From the NCBI RefSeq assembly GCF_014650495.1, contig NZ_BMVB01000008.1:289223-353222 (forward strand): a stretch of 64,000 nucleotides of DNA, given 5' to 3'. The translations under genes and the position numbers were made by a program. The notes under the pieces were generated by a model. The model was not told where the DNA came from. It made no database searches and saw only the letters and a program-made list of their open reading frames with translations. The stretch comes from Streptomyces cinnamoneus (GTDB taxonomy: Bacteria; Actinomycetota; Actinomycetes; Streptomycetales; Streptomycetaceae). Positions 28,099 through 36,685 of this stretch are shown here, one piece after another (position 1 is the stretch's first letter; every line of letters begins with the position of its first letter).

Positions 28099-28788
28099 GT
28101 GCCCGAGACCGTGCCCCAGACCGTGCCCGAGACGAAGAACCTCCCGCTCACGCCCGAGCTGTACGCGTACGTACTGGCCCACAACCCCGCGCTCGACCCC
28201 GTGCAGCAGGCGCTCGTCGAGTCCACCCACGCCCGTTTCCCCGACGACGCGATCAAGCAGGTGGCCCGGGAGCAGGCTTCGCTGCTGGCCTTCCTCGTCC
28301 GGCTCACCGGCGCGCGGCAGGTGGTGGAGGTCGGGACGTTCACGGGGCTGTCCGCCCTGGCCATGGCCCAGGCGCTGGCCGACGGCGGCAGGCTGCTCAC
28401 GCTGGACGTCTCCGAGGAGTGGACGGCCCACGCCCGCGAGGCGTGGGCCAAGGCGGGCGTCGCCGACAGGATCGACCTGCGGATCGCCCCGGCGATCGAG
28501 ACGCTGCGCGCCCTGCCCGCCGAGCCGCACATCGACCTGGCCTTCGTCGACGCCAACAAGGACGGCTACATCGACTACTGGGAGGAGATCGTGCCCCGGC
28601 TGCGCCCGGGCGGGCTGCTGGTGGCCGACAACGTCCTGTTCGGCGGCCAGGTCTCCGACCCGGCCGTCACCGAGGGCCTGGCCGTGCACATCCGGGCGTT
28701 CAACGAGCACGTGGCCGCGGACCGGCGCATGGAGTCGGTCATGCTGACGGTCGCGGACGGCATCACCCTGGCGCGCCGGGTGGACTGA
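28099..28788 (+). CDS. class I SAM-dependent O-methyltransferase
   Basis: 229 residues of the caffeoyl-CoA/catechol O-methyltransferase family. The SAM-binding motif EVGTFTGLSAL, acidic loop LDVSEEW, metal-site Asp in FVDANKDGY and the following VADNVLF are all present. Start GTG 28099 (GAGGAG upstream); an N-terminal near-repeat ETVPQTVPET is visible. It follows the HAD gene by 54 bases on the same strand and may be part of that transcript, but the family is also often free-standing. Confidence 0.88.
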   Translation: MPETVPQTVPETKNLPLTPELYAYVLAHNPALDPVQQALVESTHARFPDDAIKQVAREQASLLAFLVRLTGARQVVEVGTFTGLSALAMAQALADGGRLLTLDVSEEWTAHAREAWAKAGVADRIDLRIAPAIETLRALPAEPHIDLAFVDANKDGYIDYWEEIVPRLRPGGLLVADNVLFGGQVSDPAVTEGLAVHIRAFNEHVAADRRMESVMLTVADGITLARRVD

Positions 28789-28814
28789 CCCCCGGTGCAG
28801 GTGCGGCCGCGGCC

Positions 28815-29027
28815 TCAGCCGCAGCAGCCGCCCCCGCAGCATCCGCCGCCGCCGGCGGCCGGCCGCGGGGCCGCGGCGGCGGCACCGGTCACGGCGACGG
28901 TCGACAGCAGCTTCACGGTGTCGCCGTGGCCCTCGGGGCAGACGGCCGGGGCCGAGGACTCGGCCATGGGCCGGTTCAGCTCGAAGGTGTCGCCGCAGGT
29001 CTTGCAGCGGTATTCGTAACGAGGCAT
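28815..29027 (-). CDS. FmdB-family zinc ribbon protein
   Basis: 70 residues starting MPRYEYRCKTCGDTF with a CxxC knuckle, a second Cys in AVCPEG, and a C-terminal Gly/Cys-rich tail (GGGGCCGGGCCG). Typical FmdB-type putative regulatory protein; function unknown. ATG 29027 is fixed by the conserved MPRYEY start. Convergent with the methyltransferase gene. Confidence 0.9.
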   Translation of the reverse strand: MPRYEYRCKTCGDTFELNRPMAESSAPAVCPEGHGDTVKLLSTVAVTGAAAAAPRPAAGGGGCCGGGCCG

Positions 29028-29075
29028 ACGCGCAGCATACAAATCCGCCCGCGCGCCGGCCCCGGGCTGCACGCG

Positions 29076-30440
29076 TCAGCCCTGGCCCGCACCGCGCTCC
29101 GTACGGATCTCCTGCACCACCCGGGCCGCCGACTGCCGCACGGCCTCGGTCTCGGTCAGGAAGTGCCACCAGTCGGGGTGGCGTCCCTCCAGCCCCCCGA
29201 CCGCCCGCTCCAGACGGGCCACCGCCTCGTCGAGCGGCCCGGCGTGCCGCGGGTCGGGCGTGCTGCGCCCGGCCATCGCCAGCCGCTGGGCGTCGCGGAG
29301 GGCGAAGCGGGTCCGCTCGACCTCCTTCTGGTGGTCGAAGGCCACCTCGTCCAGCCGCCGCAGCCGGTCCCCGGCGGCGGTGACGCCCTCGTCGGCGGTG
29401 TTCAGCAGCGCCCGCACGGTGCTCAGCAGCGACGTGGCGTCGGCCCAGCGCTGTGCGTCCCGCGCCGCCCGGGCCTCGGCCAGCCGCTGCTCGGCCTGGG
29501 CGACCGCGTGCCCGGTCTCCTCCGGGATCTGCTGGAGGTCCTGCCAGCAGGCGGCGCTGTAGCGGCGGCGCAGCTCGCTGAGGACGGGGGCGACGCCCGC
29601 CGCGCGGGTGGTCAGCGCCTGGGCGCGGGTGCGCAGCGAGACGAGCCGCTTGTCGATCTCCGCCGCCCGCTGGGGCAGCTGCTCGGCGTCGTGCCGGATC
29701 GCCTCGGCCTCCCGCTGTACCCGCTCGGCGCGCAGCACGGTCTCCTGGACGCCGTGCTGCCCCGCGCCCTGGTTGAGCTTGGTCAGCTCGGGGGCGAGCG
29801 CGGCGAGCCGCGCGGCCAGGTCGTCGGCCCCGAGCCCGGTCGCCCGGGCGGCGTCCAGGGCGTCGCTGGCGGCGAGCAGGCCCTGGCGGGCCCGCTCGAC
29901 GGCCGGGGCGACCTGGGTCAGCTGGTTCTCGGCCCGGGTCAGCAGGGGGGCGAGGCCCTGCCCGAAGCGGTCGAGGTCGGCCTTGGCGCGGACGAGCTCG
30001 TCCTTGGCCTTCGCCAGGTCGGTGCGGGCCCGCTGGGCGGCGGAGGACTCCAGGTCGTCGCGGTCGAGGTCGTGGGCGTCGACGGCCGTGATGTAGGCGG
30101 CGGAGACCTCGTCTATGCGGCGCCCGAAGGTCTCGAAGTCGGCGGCCGCCTTGCGGGCGGCGGGGGAGGAGTCGACGGCGGTGATCGTCTCGATGGAGAT
30201 CCGCAGCTCGCGCTGGGCGGTGTCCAGCTCGTAGAAGGCCGCGGCGGCGGCGTCCTTCGCGGCCTGGGCCCCGGCCCGCTGGCTCTCCCCGCGCCCCCAG
30301 CCCCAGCGGCGGGTGCCACCCCCGGTGAAGGCGGCGGGCGCGGCGGCCGCGGCGGCGGCGAGGAGGGGAAGGGGCAGCAGGACGAGCGCGAGGGTCTCGC
30401 GGGCCGCAGCCGTCACCGTACGTGCGAAGGTCCCCGTCAC
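29076..30440 (-). CDS. coiled-coil protein with N-terminal signal or anchor
   Basis: 454 residues. A hydrophobic Ala/Leu segment (about residues 16-37) looks like a signal peptide or anchor, followed by a Gly/Arg-rich linker and a long alpha-helical region of heptad-like Ala/Glu/Arg/Leu (about 60-400) expected to form coiled coils. No catalytic motif. Not recognised as a named family; possibly envelope-associated. Monocistronic, between the FmdB gene and a DUF4097 lipoprotein on the same strand. Confidence 0.65.
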   Translation of the reverse strand: MTGTFARTVTAAARETLALVLLPLPLLAAAAAAAPAAFTGGGTRRWGWGRGESQRAGAQAAKDAAAAAFYELDTAQRELRISIETITAVDSSPAARKAAADFETFGRRIDEVSAAYITAVDAHDLDRDDLESSAAQRARTDLAKAKDELVRAKADLDRFGQGLAPLLTRAENQLTQVAPAVERARQGLLAASDALDAARATGLGADDLAARLAALAPELTKLNQGAGQHGVQETVLRAERVQREAEAIRHDAEQLPQRAAEIDKRLVSLRTRAQALTTRAAGVAPVLSELRRRYSAACWQDLQQIPEETGHAVAQAEQRLAEARAARDAQRWADATSLLSTVRALLNTADEGVTAAGDRLRRLDEVAFDHQKEVERTRFALRDAQRLAMAGRSTPDPRHAGPLDEAVARLERAVGGLEGRHPDWWHFLTETEAVRQSAARVVQEIRTERGAGQG

Positions 30441-30514
30441 TTGCCCTCTCCCGATGGATCGCCCCAGGCCCGGGTGTCATTCTCCCACCCGGCGCGGGCG
30501 AACACACAGGGCGG

Positions 30515-31294
30515 TCAGCCGGTGCTCCGCACGTCGATGGCGCCGTTGTTGCTGCGCGCGGCCACGGCGGGACGGGCGGCGCTGTCGCGGGGGACGTCCA
30601 CGCTGACCTTGCCGTTCTGGGAGTCGGCGTCGACCTTGTAGGGGGCGCGGGGCAGGTCGATGCGGATGGCGCCGTTGGTGGTGCGGGTGGTGACGGTCTC
30701 GGGCACGGAGGTCAGGCCGAGGCGCACGGCACCGTTCGTGCTGGTGGCGGAGACCGAGCGCGAGGCGACGTCCCGCACGTCGATCCCGCCGTTCGTCGAG
30801 CGCAGCTCCAGCGGTCCCTTGGAGCCCCGGACGTCGATCGCCCCGTTGGTCGAGGTGACCTTCATGCCCGTCTCGAAGCCGCGTGCCGAGACGGAGCCGT
30901 TGGTGTCGTCGACGGTGACGGTGACGCCGCGCGGCACCTCGATGCGGTGCTTGGCCTCGCAGTCGGCGCTGATGCCGTCGCACTTCATCCGCAGCCTGAG
31001 CGTCTTCCCGTCCTCCTTCATCTCCCAGGTCGTCCCCGCCGAGCCGCCGATCGTCCACCCGTCGAACCACCGGGTGACCTTGATCTCCTTGCCCTCGCCG
31101 GCCGCGGGCACGAGCTCGATGCGGGAGTTGTCCGAGTCCACGACGAGCTCGCGCCCGCCGATCGTGAACGACTTGCTCTCGGGCGTCGCGTCGTCCACGT
31201 CGGCCGTGCCGCACCCGGTCAGCGTGGCCCCGGCGATCAGGGTCCCGGCGACGAGGGCCGGGATGCGGACGACGCGGGAGGCGCGGGCGACCAT
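30515..31294 (-). CDS. DUF4097-type beta-repeat lipoprotein
   Basis: 259 residues. A lipoprotein signal peptide ends in LTGC (about residue 28), so the protein is anchored on the outer face of the membrane. The rest is a DUF4097/adhesin-like beta-solenoid in which short motifs TNGAIDV, TNGGIDV, TNGAVRL, TNGAIRI and NNGAIDV recur about every 20 residues. ATG 31294 is taken because it starts the signal peptide. Family function unknown. Confidence 0.85.
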   Translation of the reverse strand: MVARASRVVRIPALVAGTLIAGATLTGCGTADVDDATPESKSFTIGGRELVVDSDNSRIELVPAAGEGKEIKVTRWFDGWTIGGSAGTTWEMKEDGKTLRLRMKCDGISADCEAKHRIEVPRGVTVTVDDTNGSVSARGFETGMKVTSTNGAIDVRGSKGPLELRSTNGGIDVRDVASRSVSATSTNGAVRLGLTSVPETVTTRTTNGAIRIDLPRAPYKVDADSQNGKVSVDVPRDSAARPAVAARSNNGAIDVRSTG

Positions 31295-31538
31295 GGGGAT
31301 CTCCGTTTCGGGGGGTGGAAGCGCGCCCGACGAGCGCGGTGCGGGAAGCCGCTCCCCGAGCCTAGGGTCGCCGTGATCACGGCGGTATCCCACCTGCTAC
31401 CGGTTCGGGGGTGGGGTTAACCCCACCCCCGGACGTCCCCCGGTCCGCGCCCGGCCTCCCGCCCCGGCCTCCGCCCGGCCTCCCGCCCCGGGTTTGCGAG
31501 GACCAGGGTGGGGCAAGGTACGCTGTCCTTTCCTTCCA

Positions 31539-31613
31539 GGGCGCATAGCTCAGCGGTAGAGCGCCGCTCTTACAAAGCGGATGTCGGCGGTTCAAATCCG
31601 TCTGTGCCCACCA
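31539..31613 (+). tRNA. tRNA-Val (anticodon TAC)
   Basis: 75 bases including an encoded CCA. The acceptor arm GGGCGCA pairs with TGTGCCC (one G-T), the anticodon loop is CTTACAA (anticodon TAC), and the T arm contains GGTTCAAAT. Its 3' half (from the anticodon loop on) is the integration site of the element to the right. Confidence 0.97.
31569..31611 (+). other. attL: 43-bp core inside tRNA-Val
   Basis: Forty-three bases from CTTACAAAG to GTGCCCAC are repeated exactly at 44565-44607. This copy keeps the tRNA intact, as expected for the side from which the integrase gene reads. Confidence 0.95.
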
Positions 31614-31621
31614 GCGCGAAG

Positions 31622-31651
31622 GCCCCCAGCCGATTACTGCTGGGGGCTTTT
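31622..31651 (+). terminator. element-supplied terminator after tRNA-Val
   Basis: GCCCCCAGC, eight-base loop, GCTGGGGGC, then TTTT (31648-31651). It ends the tRNA transcript and, in the other direction, the integrase operon. The chromosome's own hairpin now lies beyond attR at 44620. Confidence 0.85.
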
Positions 31652-31673
31652 GACATCTACAGATGACATCAAC
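31651..31673 (+). promoter_or_regulatory. candidate integrase arm-binding site, left
   Basis: Two copies of TGACATC separated by six bases, the second continuing AAC. The same arrangement in the same orientation occurs at 44447-44469, inside the other end of the element. The int stop codon overlaps it. Confidence 0.5.
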
Positions 31674-32814
31674 GAGGGCGACGCCCGAGCATCCGGTCCA
31701 TGTGTGCGATGGCGTCGCGCTTCAGCTCATCCGGCACGTGGGTGTAGATGTCCATAGTCACGCTGATCTTGCTGTGTCCGAGGATCTCCATCGCTACTCG
31801 CGGGTGCACGTTGCCGATGGCGAGCAGGGTGGCGGCGCCGTGTCGGGCGTCATGAACGCGGATGCGGGGAAGGCCGGCCTCGTCGGTGAGCCGGTAGAAC
31901 GATCGCAGGACGTTGCTGCCCTCAATCGGTCGACCGGTGCGAGTGGTGAACACTAGATCCGTCTCATGCCAGGCTGCCCCAGCTTTGGCCCGCATGGCCT
32001 CTTGCCGTAGGCGCTGCCACCGCAGAGGAGCGACGCACAGCACTGGGAGCGGGAGTGTGCGTTTGCGCCGGTTCTTGGTGTCGTCCTCGTAGTTCTCGCC
32101 CATGACTCGCTGACGTTGCTTCACCACTTGCAGCGTCCGGTTCTCGAAGTCGACGTCCTGCCACCGAAGGCCGACAAGCTCCCCGCGCCGTAGCCCCAGG
32201 CCGATGGCCAGCATGAACGCTGCGTAGAGCGGATCCCGGCGGGCGGTCAGGATGAAATCCGCCGTCTGCTCCAGCGTCCAGACCCGTCCTTCGTAGGGAC
32301 TTACCGTCGGCGCTTCGACCAGCTTGACCACATTCCGTGTGATCAGTTCCTCGCGGCACGCTGACGATAGAGCCGAGCGAAGCACGCGGTGCGACTCTCG
32401 CGCGGTCGCAGCGGTCGCGGCTCCGGTGATCTCTTTGAGAGCCCTTCTGACATCTCGCGCGCTGAGCTTCTCCAGGGTCTTCTTTCCCAGCCGAGGGACC
32501 AGGTACAGGCGCACATGCATCTCGTACTTCGCGTAGGTCGTCGGCTTCCGGCGGGGCTTGATGATGTTGTCCAGCCAGTACGGCAGCCACTCGCACAACT
32601 TCGCCGACCGCGTGGGCACCGGCACGCCGTTGTCCACCTTGTCGAGCAGCTCACGACGCTTGGCATCGCAGTCTGCCCAGGTCTTGCCGTAGGCGAACTT
32701 TCGAGCACGGGTTCCGTCCGGCTGGAGCACGTAGACGGCCGCTTGATATCTGCCGTCTTTGCGTTTGGTGATCGTTCCCGCACCGTTTGGGTTCCGCTTG
32801 CGCTGAGAGGCCAT
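31669..32814 (-). CDS. int: site-specific tyrosine integrase
   Basis: 381 residues. N-terminal AP2-like arm-binding region (GTITKRKDGRYQAAVY), SAM-like core-binding domain, and C-terminal catalytic domain with Arg in GLRRGELVGLRW, the HxxR-type box VHDARHG and Tyr in MDIYTHV. It recombines attP with the 3' end of tRNA-Val. ATG 32814 overlaps the stop of the excisionase gene, and the stop is 58 bases from attL, so this is the last gene of the leftward operon. Confidence 0.96.
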   Translation of the reverse strand: MASQRKRNPNGAGTITKRKDGRYQAAVYVLQPDGTRARKFAYGKTWADCDAKRRELLDKVDNGVPVPTRSAKLCEWLPYWLDNIIKPRRKPTTYAKYEMHVRLYLVPRLGKKTLEKLSARDVRRALKEITGAATAATARESHRVLRSALSSACREELITRNVVKLVEAPTVSPYEGRVWTLEQTADFILTARRDPLYAAFMLAIGLGLRRGELVGLRWQDVDFENRTLQVVKQRQRVMGENYEDDTKNRRKRTLPLPVLCVAPLRWQRLRQEAMRAKAGAAWHETDLVFTTRTGRPIEGSNVLRSFYRLTDEAGLPRIRVHDARHGAATLLAIGNVHPRVAMEILGHSKISVTMDIYTHVPDELKRDAIAHMDRMLGRRPR

Positions 32815-33002
32815 CAGGCTCCTTCCTCAATCTGGTTGAGGATGAAGGCCCGTACCGCGTCGGTGGGGATACGACGAGCGCCGTCGACCTTGATCGAGGC
32901 CAGGCGGCGGGATCGGATCAGGTCGTAGACCTTCGAGCGTCCGAGCCGGAGTAGGGCCATGACTTCGGGCACGGTCAGCAGCTCGGGGAGGACGGTGGTC
33001 AT
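32814..33002 (-). CDS. xis: excisionase, MerR/AlpA-like helix-turn-helix
   Basis: 62 residues: LLTVPEVMALLRLGRSKVYD, trimmed here to its core VPEVMALL and RSKVYDLI, is the DNA-binding helix-turn-helix of excisionases; RRIPTDAVRAFI follows. It overlaps int by one base and the rep stop by four (ATGA). Directs Int towards excision by bending the att sites. Confidence 0.93.
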   Translation of the reverse strand: MTTVLPELLTVPEVMALLRLGRSKVYDLIRSRRLASIKVDGARRIPTDAVRAFILNQIEEGA

Positions 33003-34387
33003 GTGGCGGCTCCTTCCGGCGTGCGTGGGTCGTACGAGGCTTCGCGGGCGGTTTCTCGATTGAGGCGGATGGCTTCGGCGATTCCGGCAGCGAGGGCGGA
33101 TTCGCCGGGGGTGTGGCCGTGTCCGGCGTATTGCCAGTCGGCGAGGACGAGGGTCGTGTCCGGGTCGTCGTCGGGCAGGCCGAGGGCGTGACGTTGCTGG
33201 GCGGCGCGGTAGTCGGCGCGGATCTGGCGGAGCGCGCCGAGGGTGGTGGAGTACTGCCGGGATTTGGTGGAGAAGTGGCCCCGGAAGCCGAGCATGTGAG
33301 CCCAGGCCCTTAGTCGGCGGTCCGGGTATGCCTCGTCGAGGTCCCAACAGGCACGGATCAATCGGCGGGTGTGATCGGGCAGGGCGGGGTGGTGGTCGAG
33401 TTCGGCGAGCTCGCCGATGCGGCGGTCGAGGATGCCGGTGGTCTCGGCAGCTTTGGTCGCGTACTTGGCGACGTAGGAGGCTACGGCCTGTTCGGTGATG
33501 TCGTGGCCGGTGTCGAAGGCTTGGATGGGCCGGATGTCGAGCTGGGTGCCCCAGCGCAGTGCCCAGCCATCGGGGCAGCCGGAATCATCGGCCGGGGGGA
33601 CCTTGACGGTGGTGTACGGGTGAGCGACGGCGGCGCGGACCGCGTCGGTGAGCAGGCCGAGGGTTGCCCAGCGGGGCGGGCTGGTGAGGGGTCCGAGGGG
33701 GCCGTCGAGGCGGATGACGGCGTGGAAGTGGACGGCGCCGCGCTTCTGGAACTCGGCGACCTTGCCGAAGGAGAGCCGCAGGAAAGCGGGGAACTCGCGC
33801 TGGGTCAACCCGAGGCGCAGGGCGATCTCGCGGCGGAGGCGGCGGGTGAAGCGGGCCCACAGTTCCCCGGCGTGGTTGTTGAACATCACGGCTGCCGCGT
33901 AGTCGTAGGTGTCCGGGTCGAGCGGGGTGCCGAGGGTCGGGTCGTCGTCGCGGTGGCGGGTGCCGCAGCGGCAGCGGCCGGCGGCGGGCTGATTGTGGAC
34001 GGGGCCGAAGGACGGGGCGGTGAGGGTGACGAAAACGCGGGGGTGGTCGCGGACGGTGGCCGGGATGTCCTTGGCGTCGTCGCCGACGAGTCCGGCGCGG
34101 ATGAGGTGGTAGGTATCCCCGGCGTAGAGCCAGGCGCAGGAGGGGCAGCGGGAGGCCCGGCGGTTGCCGCAGGCGATGCGTAACCGTCCTCCGGGTTCGT
34201 TGGTCGTGGTGTAGGCGTGGAGGACCTTGCCGGTACTGCGGTCTTGGGTGACCGTCCAGCCGCGCAGGTGGATGGGGTCCGTGCAGCCTCCGGTACGGCG
34301 GATCTGTTCTTTCCAGCGGTCGAAGTCGGGGGCCGAGGCCACCCTGAGCAGGTCGCCCAGGGTGGTCGGATCGAGCAGGTCAGGCAC
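32999..34387 (-). CDS. repSA: RepSA-type replication initiator
   Basis: 462 residues. Early cysteine-rich region (SRCPSCAWL) and RFVTLTAPS-like FVTLTAPSFG, metal-binding His pair in AVHFHAVIRL (HUH motif) and the catalytic tyrosine region YVAKYATK identify a rolling-circle initiator of the pSAM2/actinomycete RepSA family. It nicks the element's origin after excision. GTG 34387 overlaps the ASCH gene's stop, and its own stop overlaps xis: tight operon. Confidence 0.92.
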   Translation of the reverse strand: MPDLLDPTTLGDLLRVASAPDFDRWKEQIRRTGGCTDPIHLRGWTVTQDRSTGKVLHAYTTTNEPGGRLRIACGNRRASRCPSCAWLYAGDTYHLIRAGLVGDDAKDIPATVRDHPRVFVTLTAPSFGPVHNQPAAGRCRCGTRHRDDDPTLGTPLDPDTYDYAAAVMFNNHAGELWARFTRRLRREIALRLGLTQREFPAFLRLSFGKVAEFQKRGAVHFHAVIRLDGPLGPLTSPPRWATLGLLTDAVRAAVAHPYTTVKVPPADDSGCPDGWALRWGTQLDIRPIQAFDTGHDITEQAVASYVAKYATKAAETTGILDRRIGELAELDHHPALPDHTRRLIRACWDLDEAYPDRRLRAWAHMLGFRGHFSTKSRQYSTTLGALRQIRADYRAAQQRHALGLPDDDPDTTLVLADWQYAGHGHTPGESALAAGIAEAIRLNRETAREASYDPRTPEGAAT

Positions 34388-34802
34388 GGGCCGCCTCCAG
34401 CGCTTCTACGATGCGGGGGTTGGCCCTCAGGAGCGCCGGCGGAGCCCACGGGCCGGGCGAGTCGTTGTGCCAGGGCACGGGGCTGGCGAGGCAGGTCACG
34501 GTGCTCAGGCGCCAGTGCCACATGTCGCGGAGGGACCACAGCGTGCAGTAGCCGTCGCCAGGGTGGCAGTCCTCAAGCCAGGCGACGGCCAGGACGGCGC
34601 CGGTGGGCTGGGGGCGGCGCAGGAAGGGACGGGTCAGGGGTGTGCGCCAGGCGTGGAAGTCGGTGCGGTGTCCGGCGTGCACCAGGAGCGGGCCGCGGTA
34701 GTCGGTCGGCTCGGGGTGGTTGATGACGCGCTGGGTGCCGTAGGCGATGGCGCTGGCCCAAGGCTGCGAGACCGTGAGTGCACGGACAACTGACGTGTTC
34801 AC
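34380..34802 (-). CDS. ASCH-domain protein
   Basis: 140 residues. The N-terminal half ALTVSQPWASAIAYGTQRV with PTDYRGPLLVHAG is the ASCH fold signature (PUA-like pocket that binds RNA or a modified base); the usual E-x-R after the GxK is replaced by INHPE. A C-terminal extension follows with conserved Trp/His. ASCH proteins include N4-acetylcytidine hydrolases and RNA-binding coactivator domains; here the role is unknown. GTG 34802 overlaps the upstream gene's stop. Confidence 0.75.
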   Translation of the reverse strand: MNTSVVRALTVSQPWASAIAYGTQRVINHPEPTDYRGPLLVHAGHRTDFHAWRTPLTRPFLRRPQPTGAVLAVAWLEDCHPGDGYCTLWSLRDMWHWRLSTVTCLASPVPWHNDSPGPWAPPALLRANPRIVEALEAARA

Positions 34803-34975
34803 TGCTGACTGCCTTTCTCGTCGCGGGGGTGGGCGTCATGCCATGCCTCGGCGCAGATCTTGTGGACGGGCTTGTTGCGGTCGGAGCGCAAGGGGGTCGG
34901 CTTGCCGCAGCACACGCACGGCTTGTCGCCGCTGTGGTCGAAGTGCTTGGGGTCGTGCCAGTCGAGGAGAGACAC
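34799..34975 (-). CDS. small zinc-knuckle protein
   Basis: 58 residues from GTG 34975 (GAAGGG upstream), or 73 from GTG 35020, which would overlap the preceding gene by 41 bases. It has CVCCGK and a further Cys in HKICAEAW, with several His, so likely binds zinc. Common among actinomycete integrative elements without a known function. Coupled to the ASCH gene. Confidence 0.65.
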   Translation of the reverse strand: MSLLDWHDPKHFDHSGDKPCVCCGKPTPLRSDRNKPVHKICAEAWHDAHPRDEKGSQQ

Positions 34976-34979
34976 CAGG

Positions 34980-35201
34980 TCACCGCCCTTCGCAGGTGGC
35001 GGTGTGCTCGCCGTATTCACTGACCAGGGCCTGAACCTTGCTGGTACCGGTGGCGTGGCCGGTCTGTCCGCAGGAGCAGGCGTAGGAGGCCATCGGAGCC
35101 TCAGCCGTGCGGGTGGACCAACGGGCCGGGTCGTCGTGGTCCCGGTAGGCGGGAGGTGCCGAGATGCGGATGCCGGGCTGGTCCGGAGTCGGGTCCTTCA
35201 C
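34980..35201 (-). CDS. small CxC protein of the element
   Basis: 73 residues beginning at GTG 35201, which overlaps the methyltransferase stop (GTGA). The C-terminal half MASYACSCGQTGHATG ... HTATCEGR has three cysteines and two histidines, a probable single zinc site. The N-terminal half is Pro/Asp-rich. No family recognised; reading frame is supported by coupling on both sides. Confidence 0.6.
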   Translation of the reverse strand: MKDPTPDQPGIRISAPPAYRDHDDPARWSTRTAEAPMASYACSCGQTGHATGTSKVQALVSEYGEHTATCEGR

Positions 35202-36685
35202 CGGGTCACCACCTGGCGGTCGAGAGGGGCACCTGTGACGGCTTCGACGAGGGCGGAGACAAGAATCTCGGCAACGGGCGGGGTGACGGCGTTGCCGTAC
35301 TGGCGGACCTTTTCGCGCTTGTTGCCGAGCACGCGATAGTTGTCGGCGAAGGCCATGGCGCGGCCGATCTCGCCGGGCTCCAGCATCCGGAAGCGCACGT
35401 CGTCCAGTGCGATCGTGGTACCGGTAGCCAGGGCGTAGCGGTCGCGGGTGGTGAGCGCTCCAATGGGCGCGTCGGCCGGGCGGGCCACGCCCTTGCCGTA
35501 GTACGGGACGAGCAGGGCAGCGTCCTCGGGCGCAAAGCCGGGGGCGGTGACGAGTCCGTGATGGTTGCCGGACGCAGTGACGGTGGTGAGGGCGTCGGTG
35601 ACTGGGCGAGCGCGTTCCTTGTCGCCGCCGCCCCGGAGGGGGATGAGGTAGGGCAGCCAAGCGAGACCGGTTTCGTTGCGGGCAGTCTGGGTGCGCAGCG
35701 GCGAGGTGGCGGGGGCCGCGTGTTTGCCGTCCCGGCCTTCGACGGGGACCAGGAGCGCCGGTGCGGCCTCCGTTCGTCGGGTGCCGCGGTTCGAGGCGGC
35801 GAGTGCTGACCCGTACTTGGCCAGCCCTGCGCGGATGCGGTTCAACGTGGCAGCGGCCAGAGGCTTGGTGCGGTCCCCGATGCGCTCTGCAGGCAGGGTC
35901 CAGTCGATGGCGGTCGCGGCCGGCCGGGCCTCGGGTTCCAGGACGTTGCTGCGGCAGGAGACGCGGGGGCAGCGGTAGACGTACTGCTGCCGGTAGCGAC
36001 CCATGTCCCGGCGCGGGTTCTTGAACGCCTGCACCGCGGTCACGGTCTCTTCGCACACCGAGCACCAGGCGCGGGGCCGTAACCACTTGTCCCAGTCCGG
36101 GGCCCGGCCCGGGGAGCGGTGCCAGTAGGCGAGGTAGAGGCGGTCCCGAGATTGCGGCGCCCACGTAGTGGCGACCGGGCGGGCGTGCATGGAGTTCAGG
36201 GCGATCAGGCGGGTGTCGTAGCCGAGGGCGCGGATGTCGTTGCGCCAGGTCTGCCACAGGTCCCAGGCCCGTACGTCGATGACGTTCTCGATCACCCCGG
36301 CCAGGACCGGGCGGCCGCGTCGGTGGGTGCTGTCGAGGTAGCGGGGAACGTCCCACATCAGGGCACGGGAGCGGTCGGCGGCCGCGTCGGGCAAGGTCTC
36401 GCCGAAAAGGTCGGGCTGCTTGTCGAAGTCGCGGCGCTTCCCTCGGGCGTTGGACCACTGGGGGCACTCGGGTGAGGCCCAGAACAAGTCGGCGGCCGGG
36501 AAGCGGGCGACGTCTGCGTCGTGGAGGTCGCCGGTGAAGTGCTCGGCGTCGGGGAAGTTCGCGGCGTGCGAGGTGATCGCGCGGTCCCAGTGGTTCGCGG
36601 CGAGTACCGGCCGGACCCCGGGGACGGCGGCCGCGCCGGAGGAGGAGCCGCCCGCGCCGCAGAAGAAGTCGATGTAGGTCAGCAC
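35198..36685 (-). CDS. DNA (cytosine-5) methyltransferase
   Basis: 495 residues. Motif I IDFFCGAGGSS, motif IV with catalytic Cys in SPECPQWS (PEC in place of the usual PPC), motif VI ENVIDV, motif VIII PQSRDRLY and motif X YRVLGNKREKVRQYGNAV cut to GNAVTPPVA at the C terminus. An inserted zinc-finger-like segment has CSVC and CPRVSC (about residues 192-222). No restriction enzyme gene is adjacent, so it may protect element DNA from host restriction. GTG 36685 overlaps the upstream stop. Confidence 0.9.
   Translation of the reverse strand: MLTYIDFFCGAGGSSSGAAAVPGVRPVLAANHWDRAITSHAANFPDAEHFTGDLHDADVARFPAADLFWASPECPQWSNARGKRRDFDKQPDLFGETLPDAAADRSRALMWDVPRYLDSTHRRGRPVLAGVIENVIDVRAWDLWQTWRNDIRALGYDTRLIALNSMHARPVATTWAPQSRDRLYLAYWHRSPGRAPDWDKWLRPRAWCSVCEETVTAVQAFKNPRRDMGRYRQQYVYRCPRVSCRSNVLEPEARPAATAIDWTLPAERIGDRTKPLAAATLNRIRAGLAKYGSALAASNRGTRRTEAAPALLVPVEGRDGKHAAPATSPLRTQTARNETGLAWLPYLIPLRGGGDKERARPVTDALTTVTASGNHHGLVTAPGFAPEDAALLVPYYGKGVARPADAPIGALTTRDRYALATGTTIALDDVRFRMLEPGEIGRAMAFADNYRVLGNKREKVRQYGNAVTPPVAEILVSALVEAVTGAPLDRQVVTR

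Noticed and set aside
24611..28788. Specialised-metabolite gene cluster
   Set aside because: The enzymes match the Ter-linked set; there is no PKS, NRPS, terpene synthase or RiPP enzyme, and the O-methyltransferase is of a generic type.
31650..31668. GntR operator next to attL (GACATCTACAGATG)
   Set aside because: It resembles the 18-bp palindrome at 52545, but one arm is broken and the matched right-end sequence lacks the symmetry; an integrase arm site explains both ends better.
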